Source: Chitinophagaceae bacterium
GTDB taxonomy: Bacteria; Bacteroidota; Bacteroidia; Chitinophagales; Chitinophagaceae
Assembly: GCA_003168265.1 (NCBI GenBank)
Contig: PMSV01000008.1
Span: forward strand, 1-64,000
Direction: 5' to 3'
DNA: 64,000 nucleotides
A model generated the notes under the pieces. That model was not told the DNA's origin, did not search any database, and was given only the letters and a program-made list of their open reading frames with translations. Position numbers and translations under genes: made by a program. Shown here piece by piece: positions 54,081 to 63,500 of this stretch; the first letter of the stretch is position 1; every line of letters begins with the position of its first letter.

Positions 54081-55022
54081 TCACTGATGCCCGGACCGGT
54101 ATCCCCTTAAAAAATCTTCGATTGCCATCTTTTTTTTGCCTTCTAACTGAATTTCCGTAAGATATATATATCCGTTAATACAGGCGATGCGGAAAAAATT
54201 CTTATTATCGGTCTCGAATTGCCCTGGCGCGGATTTTACAAGTTCTTCTTTTGCCTGGCAGCGGTAAATCTTCCAGATTTTTCCTTCTATCTTAGTGAAG
54301 GAACCAGGATAAGGTGAAAGGCCTCGTACCAGGTTATGCACTTCGGATACGGTCAGGTTCCAGTTTATTCTACAGGCTTCAGTATAGATTCGAGGAGCGG
54401 TTTTTTCCTGATTTCCCGACTCCGGTTGAGCTATTTCAGTAATGGTTCCCGAAGCCAGGCCTTCGATGGTTTTAACCAGCAATGCGGCGCCGATCTCTCT
54501 CATCCGGTCATGCAATTCCCCCGCCGTTTCTTCCGGCCCAATGGATATTTTTTCCTGCATCAGGATACGGCCCGTGTCAATCTCATGTTGAAGTTTGAAT
54601 GTAGTAAGGCCCGTTTGATCTTCTCCGTTGATGATTGCCCAGTTAATAGGTGCCGCACCTCGGTAATCAGGCAGCAGAGAGGCATGCAGGTTGATCGTGC
54701 CCATGGGAGGCATATTCCAGACAGCTTCCGGCAGCATCCGAAAGGCAACGACAACCTGGAGATCGGCACCCAGCGCGCGCAGTTCAGAAAGGAATTCCGG
54801 GTTTTTCAATTTTTCCGGCTGAAGAATTCGAAGCCCGACTTCCAAAGCATATTTTTTTACCACATTCTGATTCATTTGCATACCCCTGCCTCCTGGCTTA
54901 TCCGGAGCGGTGATGACAGCAATGACCTCAAAGCCTTTGTTAAGAATTGCTTTCAGGGAGGCCGCGGCAAATTCCGGGGTGCCCATAAAAATGATCTTAA
55001 GAGTTCTATTTGCCATATTCAT
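54081..55022 (-). CDS. fmt: methionyl-tRNA formyltransferase
   Basis: 313 residues. It formylates initiator Met-tRNA (such a tRNA gene lies at 43722). Motifs: IIFMGTPEFAAASLKAIL, VITAPDKPGGRGM, NLHASLLPDYRGAAPINWAI (with the catalytic His-Asp region) and TFKLQHEIDTGRIL. The C-terminal tRNA-binding domain is present. The start at 55022 shares a base with the NamZ stop (TAATG), so translation is coupled. Confidence 0.96.
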   Translation of the reverse strand: MNMANRTLKIIFMGTPEFAAASLKAILNKGFEVIAVITAPDKPGGRGMQMNQNVVKKYALEVGLRILQPEKLKNPEFLSELRALGADLQVVVAFRMLPEAVWNMPPMGTINLHASLLPDYRGAAPINWAIINGEDQTGLTTFKLQHEIDTGRILMQEKISIGPEETAGELHDRMREIGAALLVKTIEGLASGTITEIAQPESGNQEKTAPRIYTEACRINWNLTVSEVHNLVRGLSPYPGSFTKIEGKIWKIYRCQAKEELVKSAPGQFETDNKNFFRIACINGYIYLTEIQLEGKKKMAIEDFLRGYRSGHQ

Positions 55023-56230
55023 TATTCGAAATCTTCATAGAGCAGGTATTTTTTTCTTATTTTTTTGAATTCCTTTAATCCGGGTTCCCAGCTTTTTCGG
55101 ATTTCTTGTTCTGTCTTTCCTTCCTTGATCTGTTGAATGAGCTGGTCGTTACCGGCCAGCAAATTGAAATATTTATTGGAAAGGAAAAATTTCTCTTTGT
55201 CCGGATAAAGGCGGTAGGCCTCAAGCAACCATTTCAGGTGGATCCGGTCACCTGATCCATTCCCAATATTTTCCTGGCTGAGATCAAATCCATAACAGGT
55301 TTCACCCAGAAGGGGTGGATTTTTTGCTCCCTCTACGCTTCTGGGAGTAAAACTATAGAGGTCTTTGGGAAATTCCGGGCTCCCGAATTGCTGGAAGGGT
55401 TTGTCCGTACCCCTGCCCAGACTGATGACAGTCCCTTCGAAAAAACAAAGTGAAGGATAGAGATAAACAGCCTGCATATCGGGCAGGTTGGGAGAGGGCC
55501 GGACCGGTAAAGCATAGCGGCTCTTATGGGTATATCCCATGCAGGGGATGACGATCAATAAAGGTTGGTCTTTCTGGTATTGCTCAAATGCCCGGTTGGC
55601 ATCCTGACTGAGCCAATGTTCGCCAGCGATCATGAGCGCATATTCTCCGATAGTCATCCCATAAACCACTGGTACAGGCTGCATCCCGACAAAGGAGCGA
55701 AATGCTGAGTCCAGAACAGGACCATCGACGTAAAAGCCATTGGGATTTGGTCTGTCAAGGATGATCAGGATTTTGTGGTTTTCAAAACAGGCTTCCATCA
55801 GTTTTTGAAGGGAAGAAATATAAGTGTAAAACCGGGTTCCTACATCCTGGATATCGAAAAGAACGTATTGAATATCGGCAAGATCTTCCTGTGTGGGCTT
55901 CTGTTTTTTGCCATAGAGTGAAATAACGGATATTCCCGTCTTCGGATCGGTATAATTGCCGACCTGCTCCCCTGCATCGGCCTTTCCTCTTAAGCCATGT
56001 TCCGGAGTAAATATTTTTTTCAAGTTCAACCCGAGTTTTTTCAGGCTATCGGCCAGGTGGCTGCCGCTTATTACTGAAGTCTGGTTGGCGAATAAGGCCA
56101 CGCATAGTCCATTAATTTCCGGAAGCCATTTATCTAATTGCTGAGCTCCGGTTAATATTTGAGGAGACTTGTCCTGGCCTCGGACGGTAAGAACCATAAG
56201 AAGAAGAATAAGCGGGAAGATTGATTTCAT
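55022..56230 (-). CDS. DUF1343 protein, exo-beta-N-acetylmuramidase NamZ-like
   Basis: 402 residues with signal peptide (IFPLILLLMVLTVRGQ), so periplasmic. CVALFANQTSVISGSHLADS, KKIFTPEHGLRGKADAGEQV, VLFDIQDVGTRFYTYISSLQ and ILDRPNPNGFYVDGPVLD are the DUF1343 signature. Characterised NamZ (GH171) removes terminal MurNAc from peptidoglycan fragments. It is the first gene of the six-gene run and coupled to fmt. It stops short of other wall-recycling genes. Confidence 0.9.
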   Translation of the reverse strand: MKSIFPLILLLMVLTVRGQDKSPQILTGAQQLDKWLPEINGLCVALFANQTSVISGSHLADSLKKLGLNLKKIFTPEHGLRGKADAGEQVGNYTDPKTGISVISLYGKKQKPTQEDLADIQYVLFDIQDVGTRFYTYISSLQKLMEACFENHKILIILDRPNPNGFYVDGPVLDSAFRSFVGMQPVPVVYGMTIGEYALMIAGEHWLSQDANRAFEQYQKDQPLLIVIPCMGYTHKSRYALPVRPSPNLPDMQAVYLYPSLCFFEGTVISLGRGTDKPFQQFGSPEFPKDLYSFTPRSVEGAKNPPLLGETCYGFDLSQENIGNGSGDRIHLKWLLEAYRLYPDKEKFFLSNKYFNLLAGNDQLIQQIKEGKTEQEIRKSWEPGLKEFKKIRKKYLLYEDFE

Positions 56231-56335
56231 TTTAATTTTTACTAACGTGTATATGTATTCGTAAATTTAAGCCGACCCCTTTCTTTTATCAAAATTCAAC
56301 AATTATTTTTATTCGGTGAAGGTTGATAATTGGGT

Positions 56336-56343
56336 TATTTTTG
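56336..56343 (+). promoter_or_regulatory. -7 box for the FKBP isomerase
   Basis: TATTTTTG is a perfect TAnnTTTG match, 67 nt before the ATG at 56411. No TTG at the right distance (TTC at 56312, 21 nt away). Confidence 0.4.
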
Positions 56344-56410
56344 CCTGATGTCCGCGGGTAGGTGAAAGGGCATGCCATAGGACAGTTTCTTAATGGAAAA
56401 ATAAATTTTT

Positions 56411-56866
56411 ATGCAACAGGTAAAAAACGGGGACACGATCAAGGTTCATTATTCTGGAAAATTAAAAGACGGGACGACCTTTGATTCCTCCGAAGGCAGG
56501 GAACCCTTCGAATTCGAAGTGGGTGCAGGCCATGTGATAAGGGGTTTTGACAACGGAGTGTTGGGCATGGAGGTGGGGCAGAAAAAGACCGTTGATATAC
56601 CAGTAGAACAGGCTTACGGGCCTGAAGATCCGCAAATGTTAATGGAATTTCCTCTGGACCGCTTGCCTAAGGAACTTAATCCGGAAGCAGGCATGGAACT
56701 CATGATGCGTGACCAGGAAGGAAACAGCATACCTGCAATAGTAGCTGAAGTGAAGGAAAATAGCATTCTTCTGGATGCCAACCACCCCCTTGCAGGTGAA
56801 GACCTTATCTTTGAACTGGAGCTGCTTGAGATTGTCAAGAGCAAGAGTCTCATCATCATGCCATAA
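56411..56866 (+). CDS. FKBP-type peptidyl-prolyl isomerase (SlyD-like)
   Basis: 151 residues, no signal peptide. The FKBP core VHYSGKLKDGTTFDSSEGRE and FEVGAGHVIRGFDNGVLGME are intact, and the inserted flap domain of SlyD (VEQAYGPEDPQMLMEFPLDR to SIPAIVAEVKENSILLDANH) follows. There is no His-rich tail. It speeds prolyl bond rotation as a cytoplasmic folding helper. It converges on the CPBP gene (10 nt apart). Confidence 0.95.
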   Translation: MQQVKNGDTIKVHYSGKLKDGTTFDSSEGREPFEFEVGAGHVIRGFDNGVLGMEVGQKKTVDIPVEQAYGPEDPQMLMEFPLDRLPKELNPEAGMELMMRDQEGNSIPAIVAEVKENSILLDANHPLAGEDLIFELELLEIVKSKSLIIMP

Positions 56867-56876
56867 AATATAGGAT

Positions 56877-57800
56877 CTAGCTTGGAGAGGAATCGTTTAG
56901 CGTAGTGGCTTTTGCCGCGTAGCGCTTTTCATAGAAAAGCATCAGGGTACAGACGGCAATGAATAACAGCGCCATGGTGAGAATCGATCCCTCCAATCCA
57001 AAGCCGCCTCCTGTAATTGATGCATCGCCACTTGTATGAATCAGTAGGAGGGAGGGTATTTCCTGTCCGCTGATCCGGAAACCTGCTATGGGACCTTCGA
57101 AAAAATTCCAGCTAAAATGAAGGGCGATCGCAAACCATAGATTTTTTGTATAGGTATAACCCAAACCTAATAAGATTCCGGCTATAAGCAGGCTTAAAAA
57201 GGGGAGAGTACCCTGGTCAGGGTTATTGAAATGCAATAGGGCAAACACAAGGGCGGATATGACCAGGGCAACCCACCTGTTGAAAGAATTCAACAGGTTG
57301 TTGAGAATATAGCCCCGGATCAGGATCTCTTCAGCAAGGGCAATCAGGATCAGACTCCCGGCTTCCATGATCAAACCCTGGATATTCCAATCCACTCCGT
57401 CCCATTCGAGATGACCGCTGAGATATAATCCCAGGTTGACCAGGCCGATCAAGGCGGGGGCAAGAAAAAGCCCGGCCAGAATCGAATTGCCCTGACCATC
57501 CAGAAGCAGGCCCAGACTTATCAGGTTCCTGCGGTCGACGAATTTTCTGAAAACAATTACGGCTCCTAGAACGGATACCAGTTCGCCGATGGATAAAAGC
57601 CATAAATAATTCGGGGAACCCAATGCCTTAAATGATTCCTGAAAGTAATCAGCGGTAAATTCTACCGGTTGACCTGTACTAATCAGCAGACTAAACAGGA
57701 AAAAGATGATCAGGGTGAACATTAAGAAAAATGGGATGAATAAAATTACACGCAACCAACCCTGGGGAAGCAATGGTTTTTTTTCTTCGTAATTATGCAT
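56877..57800 (-). CDS. CPBP family intramembrane metalloprotease
   Basis: 307 residues, about eight hydrophobic helices. The CPBP motifs are LAEEILIRGYI (E157, E158, R162), ALLHFNNP (H190) and ALHFSWNFFEGP (H228). The family cleaves within membranes or modifies prenylated proteins; in bacteria the target is usually unknown. The gene is alone on the minus strand between FKBP and pepT. Confidence 0.9.
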   Translation of the reverse strand: MHNYEEKKPLLPQGWLRVILFIPFFLMFTLIIFFLFSLLISTGQPVEFTADYFQESFKALGSPNYLWLLSIGELVSVLGAVIVFRKFVDRRNLISLGLLLDGQGNSILAGLFLAPALIGLVNLGLYLSGHLEWDGVDWNIQGLIMEAGSLILIALAEEILIRGYILNNLLNSFNRWVALVISALVFALLHFNNPDQGTLPFLSLLIAGILLGLGYTYTKNLWFAIALHFSWNFFEGPIAGFRISGQEIPSLLLIHTSGDASITGGGFGLEGSILTMALLFIAVCTLMLFYEKRYAAKATTLNDSSPS

Positions 57801-57838
57801 TGTGACTATATTCGTTAGCCTAAATTAATCAAATATTT

Positions 57839-59086
57839 ATGTTGACAGGATATTCATATAGCGTCGCTGAACGTTTCCTGCGTTATGTCCGGATCGATAC
57901 CCAAAGTGATCCCAATTCCACCAATTTCCCTTCAACCGAAAAACAGAGGAACCTGTCCCGTTTGCTCGTTGAAGAGCTCAAGGCAATGGGCATCCCCAAT
58001 GCCTCCCTGGATGAGCACGGTTATGTATATGCGGAAGTCCCTTCCAATACGGAGAAAAAAGTACCGGCCATCTGTTTTTGCGCACATGTCGATACCTCTC
58101 CGGATTGCAGCGGTGAGCATGTCAACCCGCTAATCCACCATCAATTTGACGGAAATGATATCTGTCTTCCTGACGACCCTGCCCAGGTCATTTCGGTGAA
58201 AGACCACCCCTATCTCAGGGAAAAAATAGGGGACGATATCATTACGGCTTCGGGAACCACGCTGCTGGGAGCGGATGATAAAGCGGGAGTGGCAGTGATC
58301 ATGGGTATGGCGCAATATTTTATTTCTAATCCGGATATCAAACACGGGAGTTTGAAGCTTCTTTTTACTCCGGACGAAGAGATTGGCAGAGGAGTAGATA
58401 AATTGGATCTGGCAAAACTTGGCGCAGACTTCGGATATACTTTGGATGGCGGCGAATTGGGCTCACTGGAAGATGAGACCTTTTCCGCTGATGGAATGGT
58501 ATTCACCTTCAATGGCGTGAGCGCTCATCCCGGTTATGCCAGAGGCAAGTTGGTCAATGCCATCAAAGTGGCTGCTTTTTTCATTAATTCCCTGCCAAAA
58601 GACGAATTGGCACCCGAGGCAACGGAGGACCGCTTTGGTTTCGTACATCCAGTGGAAATAAGCGGAACCGCTGAGAAAGCCTTTGTTAAATTTATTATCC
58701 GGGATTTTTTCACTGGTAAACTGGCGGCCTATGAGGATTATCTGAATGATAAAGCAGGAGATGCCGTAAAAAGGTTTCCGGGTTCTTCTTTTATTTCCAA
58801 AGTGAACGAGCAATATAGGAATATGAAGGAAGTGCTTGATCAGCATCCTCAGATTATTGAATATGCCTTGGAAGCTATTCGCAGAGCAGGCCTGAATCCG
58901 AAAAAATCGAGCGCGCGCGGAGGGACCGATGGCTCCCGTTTATCCCATATGGGTCTCCCTTGCCCGAATATATTTACCGGCGAAATGGCATTTCATGGCA
59001 AGCATGAATATGTTAGTGTGCAGGATATGCAAAAAAGCGTTGCAACGATCATCGAACTATCCAGGATCTGGGAAGAAAAGAGTTAA
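57839..59086 (+). CDS. pepT: peptidase T (tripeptidase)
   Basis: 415 residues. M20 zinc peptidase that removes N-terminal residues from tripeptides. Zinc ligands and catalytic residues are in CAHVDTSPD (H83, D85), LLGADDKAGVA (D146/D147) and TPDEEIGRGVD (E180, E181). The dimerisation insert GVSAHPGYARGKLVNAIKVA and the end ARGGTDGSRLSHMGLPCPNI are typical of PepT. No signal peptide. Confidence 0.97.
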   Translation: MLTGYSYSVAERFLRYVRIDTQSDPNSTNFPSTEKQRNLSRLLVEELKAMGIPNASLDEHGYVYAEVPSNTEKKVPAICFCAHVDTSPDCSGEHVNPLIHHQFDGNDICLPDDPAQVISVKDHPYLREKIGDDIITASGTTLLGADDKAGVAVIMGMAQYFISNPDIKHGSLKLLFTPDEEIGRGVDKLDLAKLGADFGYTLDGGELGSLEDETFSADGMVFTFNGVSAHPGYARGKLVNAIKVAAFFINSLPKDELAPEATEDRFGFVHPVEISGTAEKAFVKFIIRDFFTGKLAAYEDYLNDKAGDAVKRFPGSSFISKVNEQYRNMKEVLDQHPQIIEYALEAIRRAGLNPKKSSARGGTDGSRLSHMGLPCPNIFTGEMAFHGKHEYVSVQDMQKSVATIIELSRIWEEKS

Positions 59087-59115
59087 CAAATATTGTTCAT
59101 TAAAAAGCCAGGGAA

Positions 59116-60231
59116 ATGCGTTTTTGGTGGATATTTCTGCTGTATGCAGTTCCGGCATCGGCTCAAAACCGGGAACTAATTCCCAACGGCGGCTTTGAGG
59201 ATGAAAATATTTGCACTGAATATTCCAGGAACTGCGCACCCGCAGCGTGGATCGCAAGTTCACTTAGAGCAAACTATTATTTTTATGATTCCCTCTGGTC
59301 CCATGAGGGCACTCATTTTGTCGGGTTAATTGCAGGCAGCATCGTGAGACCGGGCATGAGGAATTTTATCCGCACACAGTTGAGATGCCGGCTGAAAGAA
59401 GGGAAAGAATACCTGCTGGAATTTTATGTCCGGGCAAATAACCCGATCCTGGACAGTATTGCCATTTATTTCTCTTACGATGATTTTCTCTTTAACAGAA
59501 GACCCTTTAGTGACATACATCCCCAATTATGGGCGAAGAACGGAATGGATTCCAATAAACATGATCCGGCAAAATGGCAAAGGGTCCGGTTAAACTACCT
59601 GGCGACCGGAGATGAGCAATTCATCTGTATCGGTAATTTCAGGAGAACCGATCAACCCGGGATCAGGCATACAGAATTTGAACATTATTACTATTTTTTT
59701 GTGGATGATGTCTCTCTTATTCCGGAGGATCCACATGAATTGTTGTGTTCGGAATGGAAGCAAAATGAACAGGATATCTATGCAGTTCATGAACGGCATC
59801 AGATGCTGGAAAGTAAGATCTTTTATTACCGTCATGACCCACCGACTCCTCCGAGGATGGATCAAACCATCAATCAAACGATCGACAGCTTCACTGTTCC
59901 CGATCTGTTTTTTTCGAGTGGAAGTTTTCAACTGGACAGAAAGGCGGGAGCTTTACTTGACAGTTTTTGTCTCCGGGCCGCGCCATTGCAAATAGATTCT
60001 CTGATCGTGGAAGGCCATACCGACAGTGTAGGAAAATTGCAGAATAATATGGTATTGTCCTCCAACCGGGCCAGGACGGTTGCCGACTTTTTGGAGAGGA
60101 AGATCTCGATCGGACCGGATAAGACGATCATTCGTTATTATGCAAGCGCAAGGCCAATCGCTTCAAACGGAACAGAAGAAGGGAGGAGAAAGAACAGGCG
60201 GGTAGAGATCTATCTCTATTCTCATCATTGA
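59116..60231 (+). CDS. OmpA-family outer-membrane or periplasmic protein
   Basis: 371 residues with signal peptide (RFWWIFLLYAVPASAQ). The N-terminal ~230 residues begin NGGFEDENICTEYSRNCAPA and look like a jelly-roll or carbohydrate-binding-like domain seen with OmpA in this phylum. The C-terminal ~120 residues are OmpA-like: DSLIVEGHTDSVGKLQNNMV, then SSNRARTVADFLE and EEGRRKNRRVEIYL, which bind peptidoglycan. The 3' end overlaps the convergent reductase by 7 nt. Confidence 0.88.
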   Translation: MRFWWIFLLYAVPASAQNRELIPNGGFEDENICTEYSRNCAPAAWIASSLRANYYFYDSLWSHEGTHFVGLIAGSIVRPGMRNFIRTQLRCRLKEGKEYLLEFYVRANNPILDSIAIYFSYDDFLFNRRPFSDIHPQLWAKNGMDSNKHDPAKWQRVRLNYLATGDEQFICIGNFRRTDQPGIRHTEFEHYYYFFVDDVSLIPEDPHELLCSEWKQNEQDIYAVHERHQMLESKIFYYRHDPPTPPRMDQTINQTIDSFTVPDLFFSSGSFQLDRKAGALLDSFCLRAAPLQIDSLIVEGHTDSVGKLQNNMVLSSNRARTVADFLERKISIGPDKTIIRYYASARPIASNGTEEGRRKNRRVEIYLYSHH

Positions 60232-61196
60232 TTCTTTCCCAGTATATGGGCGATGATCTTCACTGCATGATCCCGGGAATTCTCGATAAACCACAAGTGA
60301 GTGTTCATACCGCCACAGACCACACCGGCCAGGTAAATATTTTTTTGATTTGTTTCCATTGTCTCCTTGTTATAGTTGGGAGCGAGTATTTCATCAGGGG
60401 AAAGTTCGACGCCGGCTTGTCTTAAGAATGCAAAATCCGGTTTGTATCCAGTCATAGCAATGACATAATCATTATCGATCGTTACGATTCCTTCGGAAGT
60501 GTCGATATCGACTTGTTTTTCCCGGATTTCAAGGACCCTGGAACTAAAATAGGCCTTGATGCTATTTTCCCTGATCCGGTTTTCGACATCGGGTTTCACC
60601 CAGTACTTCACCCGCTTACCGATTTGTTCTTCGCGTATGACCATCGTAACCTGCGCTCCCTTGCGCCAGGTTTCCAGTGCTGCATCTACTGCAGAATTCT
60701 GCGCCCCGACCACCAGCACTCTCTGTAAGGCATAGAAATGGGGCTCTTTATAATAGTGAGTTACTTTCGGCAGGTTTTCACCTGGTACATCCATCAAAAC
60801 GGGGATATCATAAAAGCCTGTTGCAATGATGATCCGATGGCTAATATAATTGCCGGCAGGAGTTTGAATTTCATAATGTTCTTTTTTTTGCACAATGGTC
60901 GTCACTCTTTCCTGCAACTTTATTTTCAGGTGATTGGATACTGCTATGCGCCGATAATATTCAAGCGCTTCCGGGCGAGTGGGTTTGACATTATTGCTGA
61001 CGAAGGGCACTCCCCCGATCTCAATTCTTTCCGAAGTGGAGAAAAAAGTCATGTTGGAAGGATAATTGTACAAGGAATTGACCAGGCATCCTTTTTCCAG
61101 GATGATGTAATTCATTCCTGCACGCTTTGCTTCTAGTCCACAGGCCAGGCCGATCGGGCCTCCCCCGATGATGACGATATCGTAAACGCTATTCAT
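60225..61196 (-). CDS. ypdA: YpdA-like FAD/NAD(P)-binding oxidoreductase
   Basis: 323 residues from ATG 61196 (MNSVYDIVIIGGGPIGLACG); the open frame reaches 61241. Two Rossmann motifs: IVIIGGGPIGLACGLEAKRA for FAD and VLVVGAQNSAVDAALE for NAD(P)H. There is no CXXC redox pair, unlike thioredoxin reductase. This matches YpdA, the proposed bacillithiol-disulfide reductase. No other bacillithiol gene is in view, so the role is inferred from the family. It is convergent with the OmpA gene. Confidence 0.85.
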   Translation of the reverse strand: MNSVYDIVIIGGGPIGLACGLEAKRAGMNYIILEKGCLVNSLYNYPSNMTFFSTSERIEIGGVPFVSNNVKPTRPEALEYYRRIAVSNHLKIKLQERVTTIVQKKEHYEIQTPAGNYISHRIIIATGFYDIPVLMDVPGENLPKVTHYYKEPHFYALQRVLVVGAQNSAVDAALETWRKGAQVTMVIREEQIGKRVKYWVKPDVENRIRENSIKAYFSSRVLEIREKQVDIDTSEGIVTIDNDYVIAMTGYKPDFAFLRQAGVELSPDEILAPNYNKETMETNQKNIYLAGVVCGGMNTHLWFIENSRDHAVKIIAHILGKNQ

Positions 61197-61324
61197 ATTA
61201 AATTGCCAGGAGAATCCCCAGAATCGAAGATTCTGGGCCAACTGACCGGCAAAAATCTCTGGTAAAAATAGCCTAAAGCTGTCTGTCCTGAAAATTTCAG
61301 TACATTCGCGCGCAAATCTGCATT

Positions 61325-62245
61325 ATGGACAGTCTTGTGAATTATTGGTGGGTACTCATCCTGGTTTTTTTTGTTTTCAGTTCATGGGTAACCGTTAACC
61401 AGGGATATATTTATGTGATCACTTTATTTGGAAAATACAGAAGGATACTTCCACCAGGATTGAATTTCAAGATACCCTGGCTCGAGCAGGTTTCAAAAAG
61501 GATCAGCATACAGAACCGTTCGGTTGAATTGGAATTCCAGGCTGTGACGGCCGATCAGGCCAATGTTTATTTCAAGAGCATGTTGCTTTATGCCGTTCAG
61601 AATGCGGATGAAGAGACCATCAAGAGGGTTGCCTTCAAGTTCATCAGCGACAAGGACCTCATGCAGGCCCTGACCCGCACCATCGAAGGGAGTATCCGGT
61701 CCTTTGTTGCAACTAAAAAGCAAGCGGAAATCCTGGGCCTCAGAAAGGAGATCGTAGAATTCGTAAAGGACCAGATTGACCATTCACTTGAAGAATGGGG
61801 ATACCACTTAATGGACCTTCAGATAAATGACATCACATTTGACCAGGCCATCATTGACTCCATGAGCAAGGTGGTTGCGAGTAATAATCTCAAGGCGGCC
61901 GCTGAAAATGAAGGGCAGGCCCTGCTAATTACCAAAACAAAGGCGGCCGAGGCCGAAGGAAATGCAATAAAGATTTCCGCTGAAGCCGAAAGAGAAGCGG
62001 CAAGATTGCGTGGACAGGGTGTGGCCCTTTTCCGGGAAGAAGTGGCTAAGGGCATGAGCGAGGCTGCTGAACAGATGAAGAAGGCCAACCTGGATACGAA
62101 TGTGATCCTTTTCAGCATGTGGACTGAAGCACTGAAGAATTTTGCAGAAGTCGGAAAAGGCAATGTAATCTTCCTTGACGGCAGTGCCCAGGGCATGGAT
62201 GCTACGATGAAACAGATCCAGGCGCTGATGCTTAAACAGAGCTAG
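61325..62245 (+). CDS. SPFH/Band 7 membrane protein
   Basis: 306 residues. One N-terminal membrane helix (YWWVLILVFFVFSSWVTV) precedes the SPFH domain: YIYVITLFGKYRRILPPGLN, then KRISIQNRSVELEFQAVTAD and HSLEEWGYHLMDLQINDI. A charged Ala/Glu coiled coil (about 195-250: AEAEGNAIKISAEAEREAAR) follows. Such proteins assemble oligomeric membrane microdomains and often help proteases. It starts 128 nt after the divergent reductase start. Confidence 0.93.
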   Translation: MDSLVNYWWVLILVFFVFSSWVTVNQGYIYVITLFGKYRRILPPGLNFKIPWLEQVSKRISIQNRSVELEFQAVTADQANVYFKSMLLYAVQNADEETIKRVAFKFISDKDLMQALTRTIEGSIRSFVATKKQAEILGLRKEIVEFVKDQIDHSLEEWGYHLMDLQINDITFDQAIIDSMSKVVASNNLKAAAENEGQALLITKTKAAEAEGNAIKISAEAEREAARLRGQGVALFREEVAKGMSEAAEQMKKANLDTNVILFSMWTEALKNFAEVGKGNVIFLDGSAQGMDATMKQIQALMLKQS

Positions 62246-62445
62246 GCCCGGTTGAAGGGATTGCAAGTGACTGCAGAAAGCAATATGGCGGATGCCGATA
62301 CCCGTGATCTTAGGCTTTAACCAATCCACTAACCATTCCATTCCAGGCTCTTCCCTTGGCGCATGTATCAGGATGACCAGGGCGGTCTTTCCACCGAGTG
62401 CACGTTGGTCCCGATGCGTACGGATGAATAACTTTATTGCAACAT

Positions 62446-63459
62446 ATGATTGATTTTCGTTCAGATACAGTGACCAAACCCAGCCCCGGCATGTTGGAAG
62501 CCATGATGAATGCTCCTGTCGGGGACGACGTATTCGGGGAAGATCCCAGCATCAACCGCCTGGAATCTATGGCCGCAAACCTATTTGGAATGGAAGAGGC
62601 CCTCTATTGCCCAAGCGGTACGATGAGTAACCAGGTGGCCATCCGCTGCCATACCCAGCCCGGAGATGAAGTCGTCTGCGCTTCCAATGCCCATGTCTAT
62701 ATCTATGAGGGGGGAGGCATAGCAGCCAATTCGGGTTCTCAGGTCAGGCCTATTGAGGGGGATTTCGGTAGGATTCGCGCCGAACAGGTAGAGGCAGCCG
62801 TTAATCCTGATGATGTTCATAAAGCCCGCAGCTCCCTGGTTTGCCTGGAGAATACTTCCAACCGCGGCGGTGGTAGTTGTTATGATTTTTCAGAGATACT
62901 CCGTATTCGGGAGGTTTGCAATAAAAATAAATTGCAGTTGCACCTGGATGGGGCCCGTTTATTCAATGCCCTTGTGGCAAGAAAGGAGCAAGCTGCCGAA
63001 CACGGGAAAGTTTTTGACAGTATTTCTATATGCCTGAACAAGGGACTTGGTTGCCCTATAGGAAGTGTTTTATTGGGCAGGAAGGAATTTATCCGAAAGG
63101 CCAGAAGAATTCGAAAGGTCTTTGGGGGAGGAATGAGGCAGGCAGGCTTCATGGCGGCAGCCGGCATCTATGCACTGGAACACAATATTGAAAGATTATC
63201 TATCGATCACGGTCATGCAGAGGCATTGGCTTCGGTCCTGGGTGAAACGGGATTTGTGAACAGGCTTTTTCCGGTGGAAACTAATATACTTATTGCGCAG
63301 ACCCGGCCGGACATGCCGGCAGCCAGTGTTGCCGGACTTTTACTGAAAAAGGATATACAGGTCATTGCCATTTCTTCTGATCAGATTCGGTTCGTTACCC
63401 ATTTGGGTATAACGGAATCGATGATGGATAAAACCCTGGATTCGATAAGAGGGCTTTGA
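62446..63459 (+). CDS. ltaE: low-specificity L-threonine aldolase
   Basis: 337 residues from ATG 62446 (a TTG at 62437 also opens the frame). PLP fold-type I enzyme that splits L-threonine and allo-threonine to glycine and acetaldehyde. MIDFRSDTVTKPSPGMLEAM, DVFGEDPSINRLE and CPSGTMSNQVAIRCH match the N-terminus; the PLP lysine is in SICLNKGLGCPIGS (K199). TAACTTTA just upstream is a near -7 box. pgi follows 41 nt after the stop. Confidence 0.94.
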   Translation: MIDFRSDTVTKPSPGMLEAMMNAPVGDDVFGEDPSINRLESMAANLFGMEEALYCPSGTMSNQVAIRCHTQPGDEVVCASNAHVYIYEGGGIAANSGSQVRPIEGDFGRIRAEQVEAAVNPDDVHKARSSLVCLENTSNRGGGSCYDFSEILRIREVCNKNKLQLHLDGARLFNALVARKEQAAEHGKVFDSISICLNKGLGCPIGSVLLGRKEFIRKARRIRKVFGGGMRQAGFMAAAGIYALEHNIERLSIDHGHAEALASVLGETGFVNRLFPVETNILIAQTRPDMPAASVAGLLLKKDIQVIAISSDQIRFVTHLGITESMMDKTLDSIRGL

Positions 63460-63473
63460 CTTGGTATTCTGCT

Positions 63474-63481
63474 TAATTTTG
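63474..63481 (+). promoter_or_regulatory. -7 box for pgi
   Basis: TAATTTTG is a perfect TAnnTTTG, 19 nt before the pgi ATG. A TTTG lies 15 nt upstream, shorter than usual. Confidence 0.45.
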
Positions 63482-63500
63482 GTTTACAATTATCAAACTT

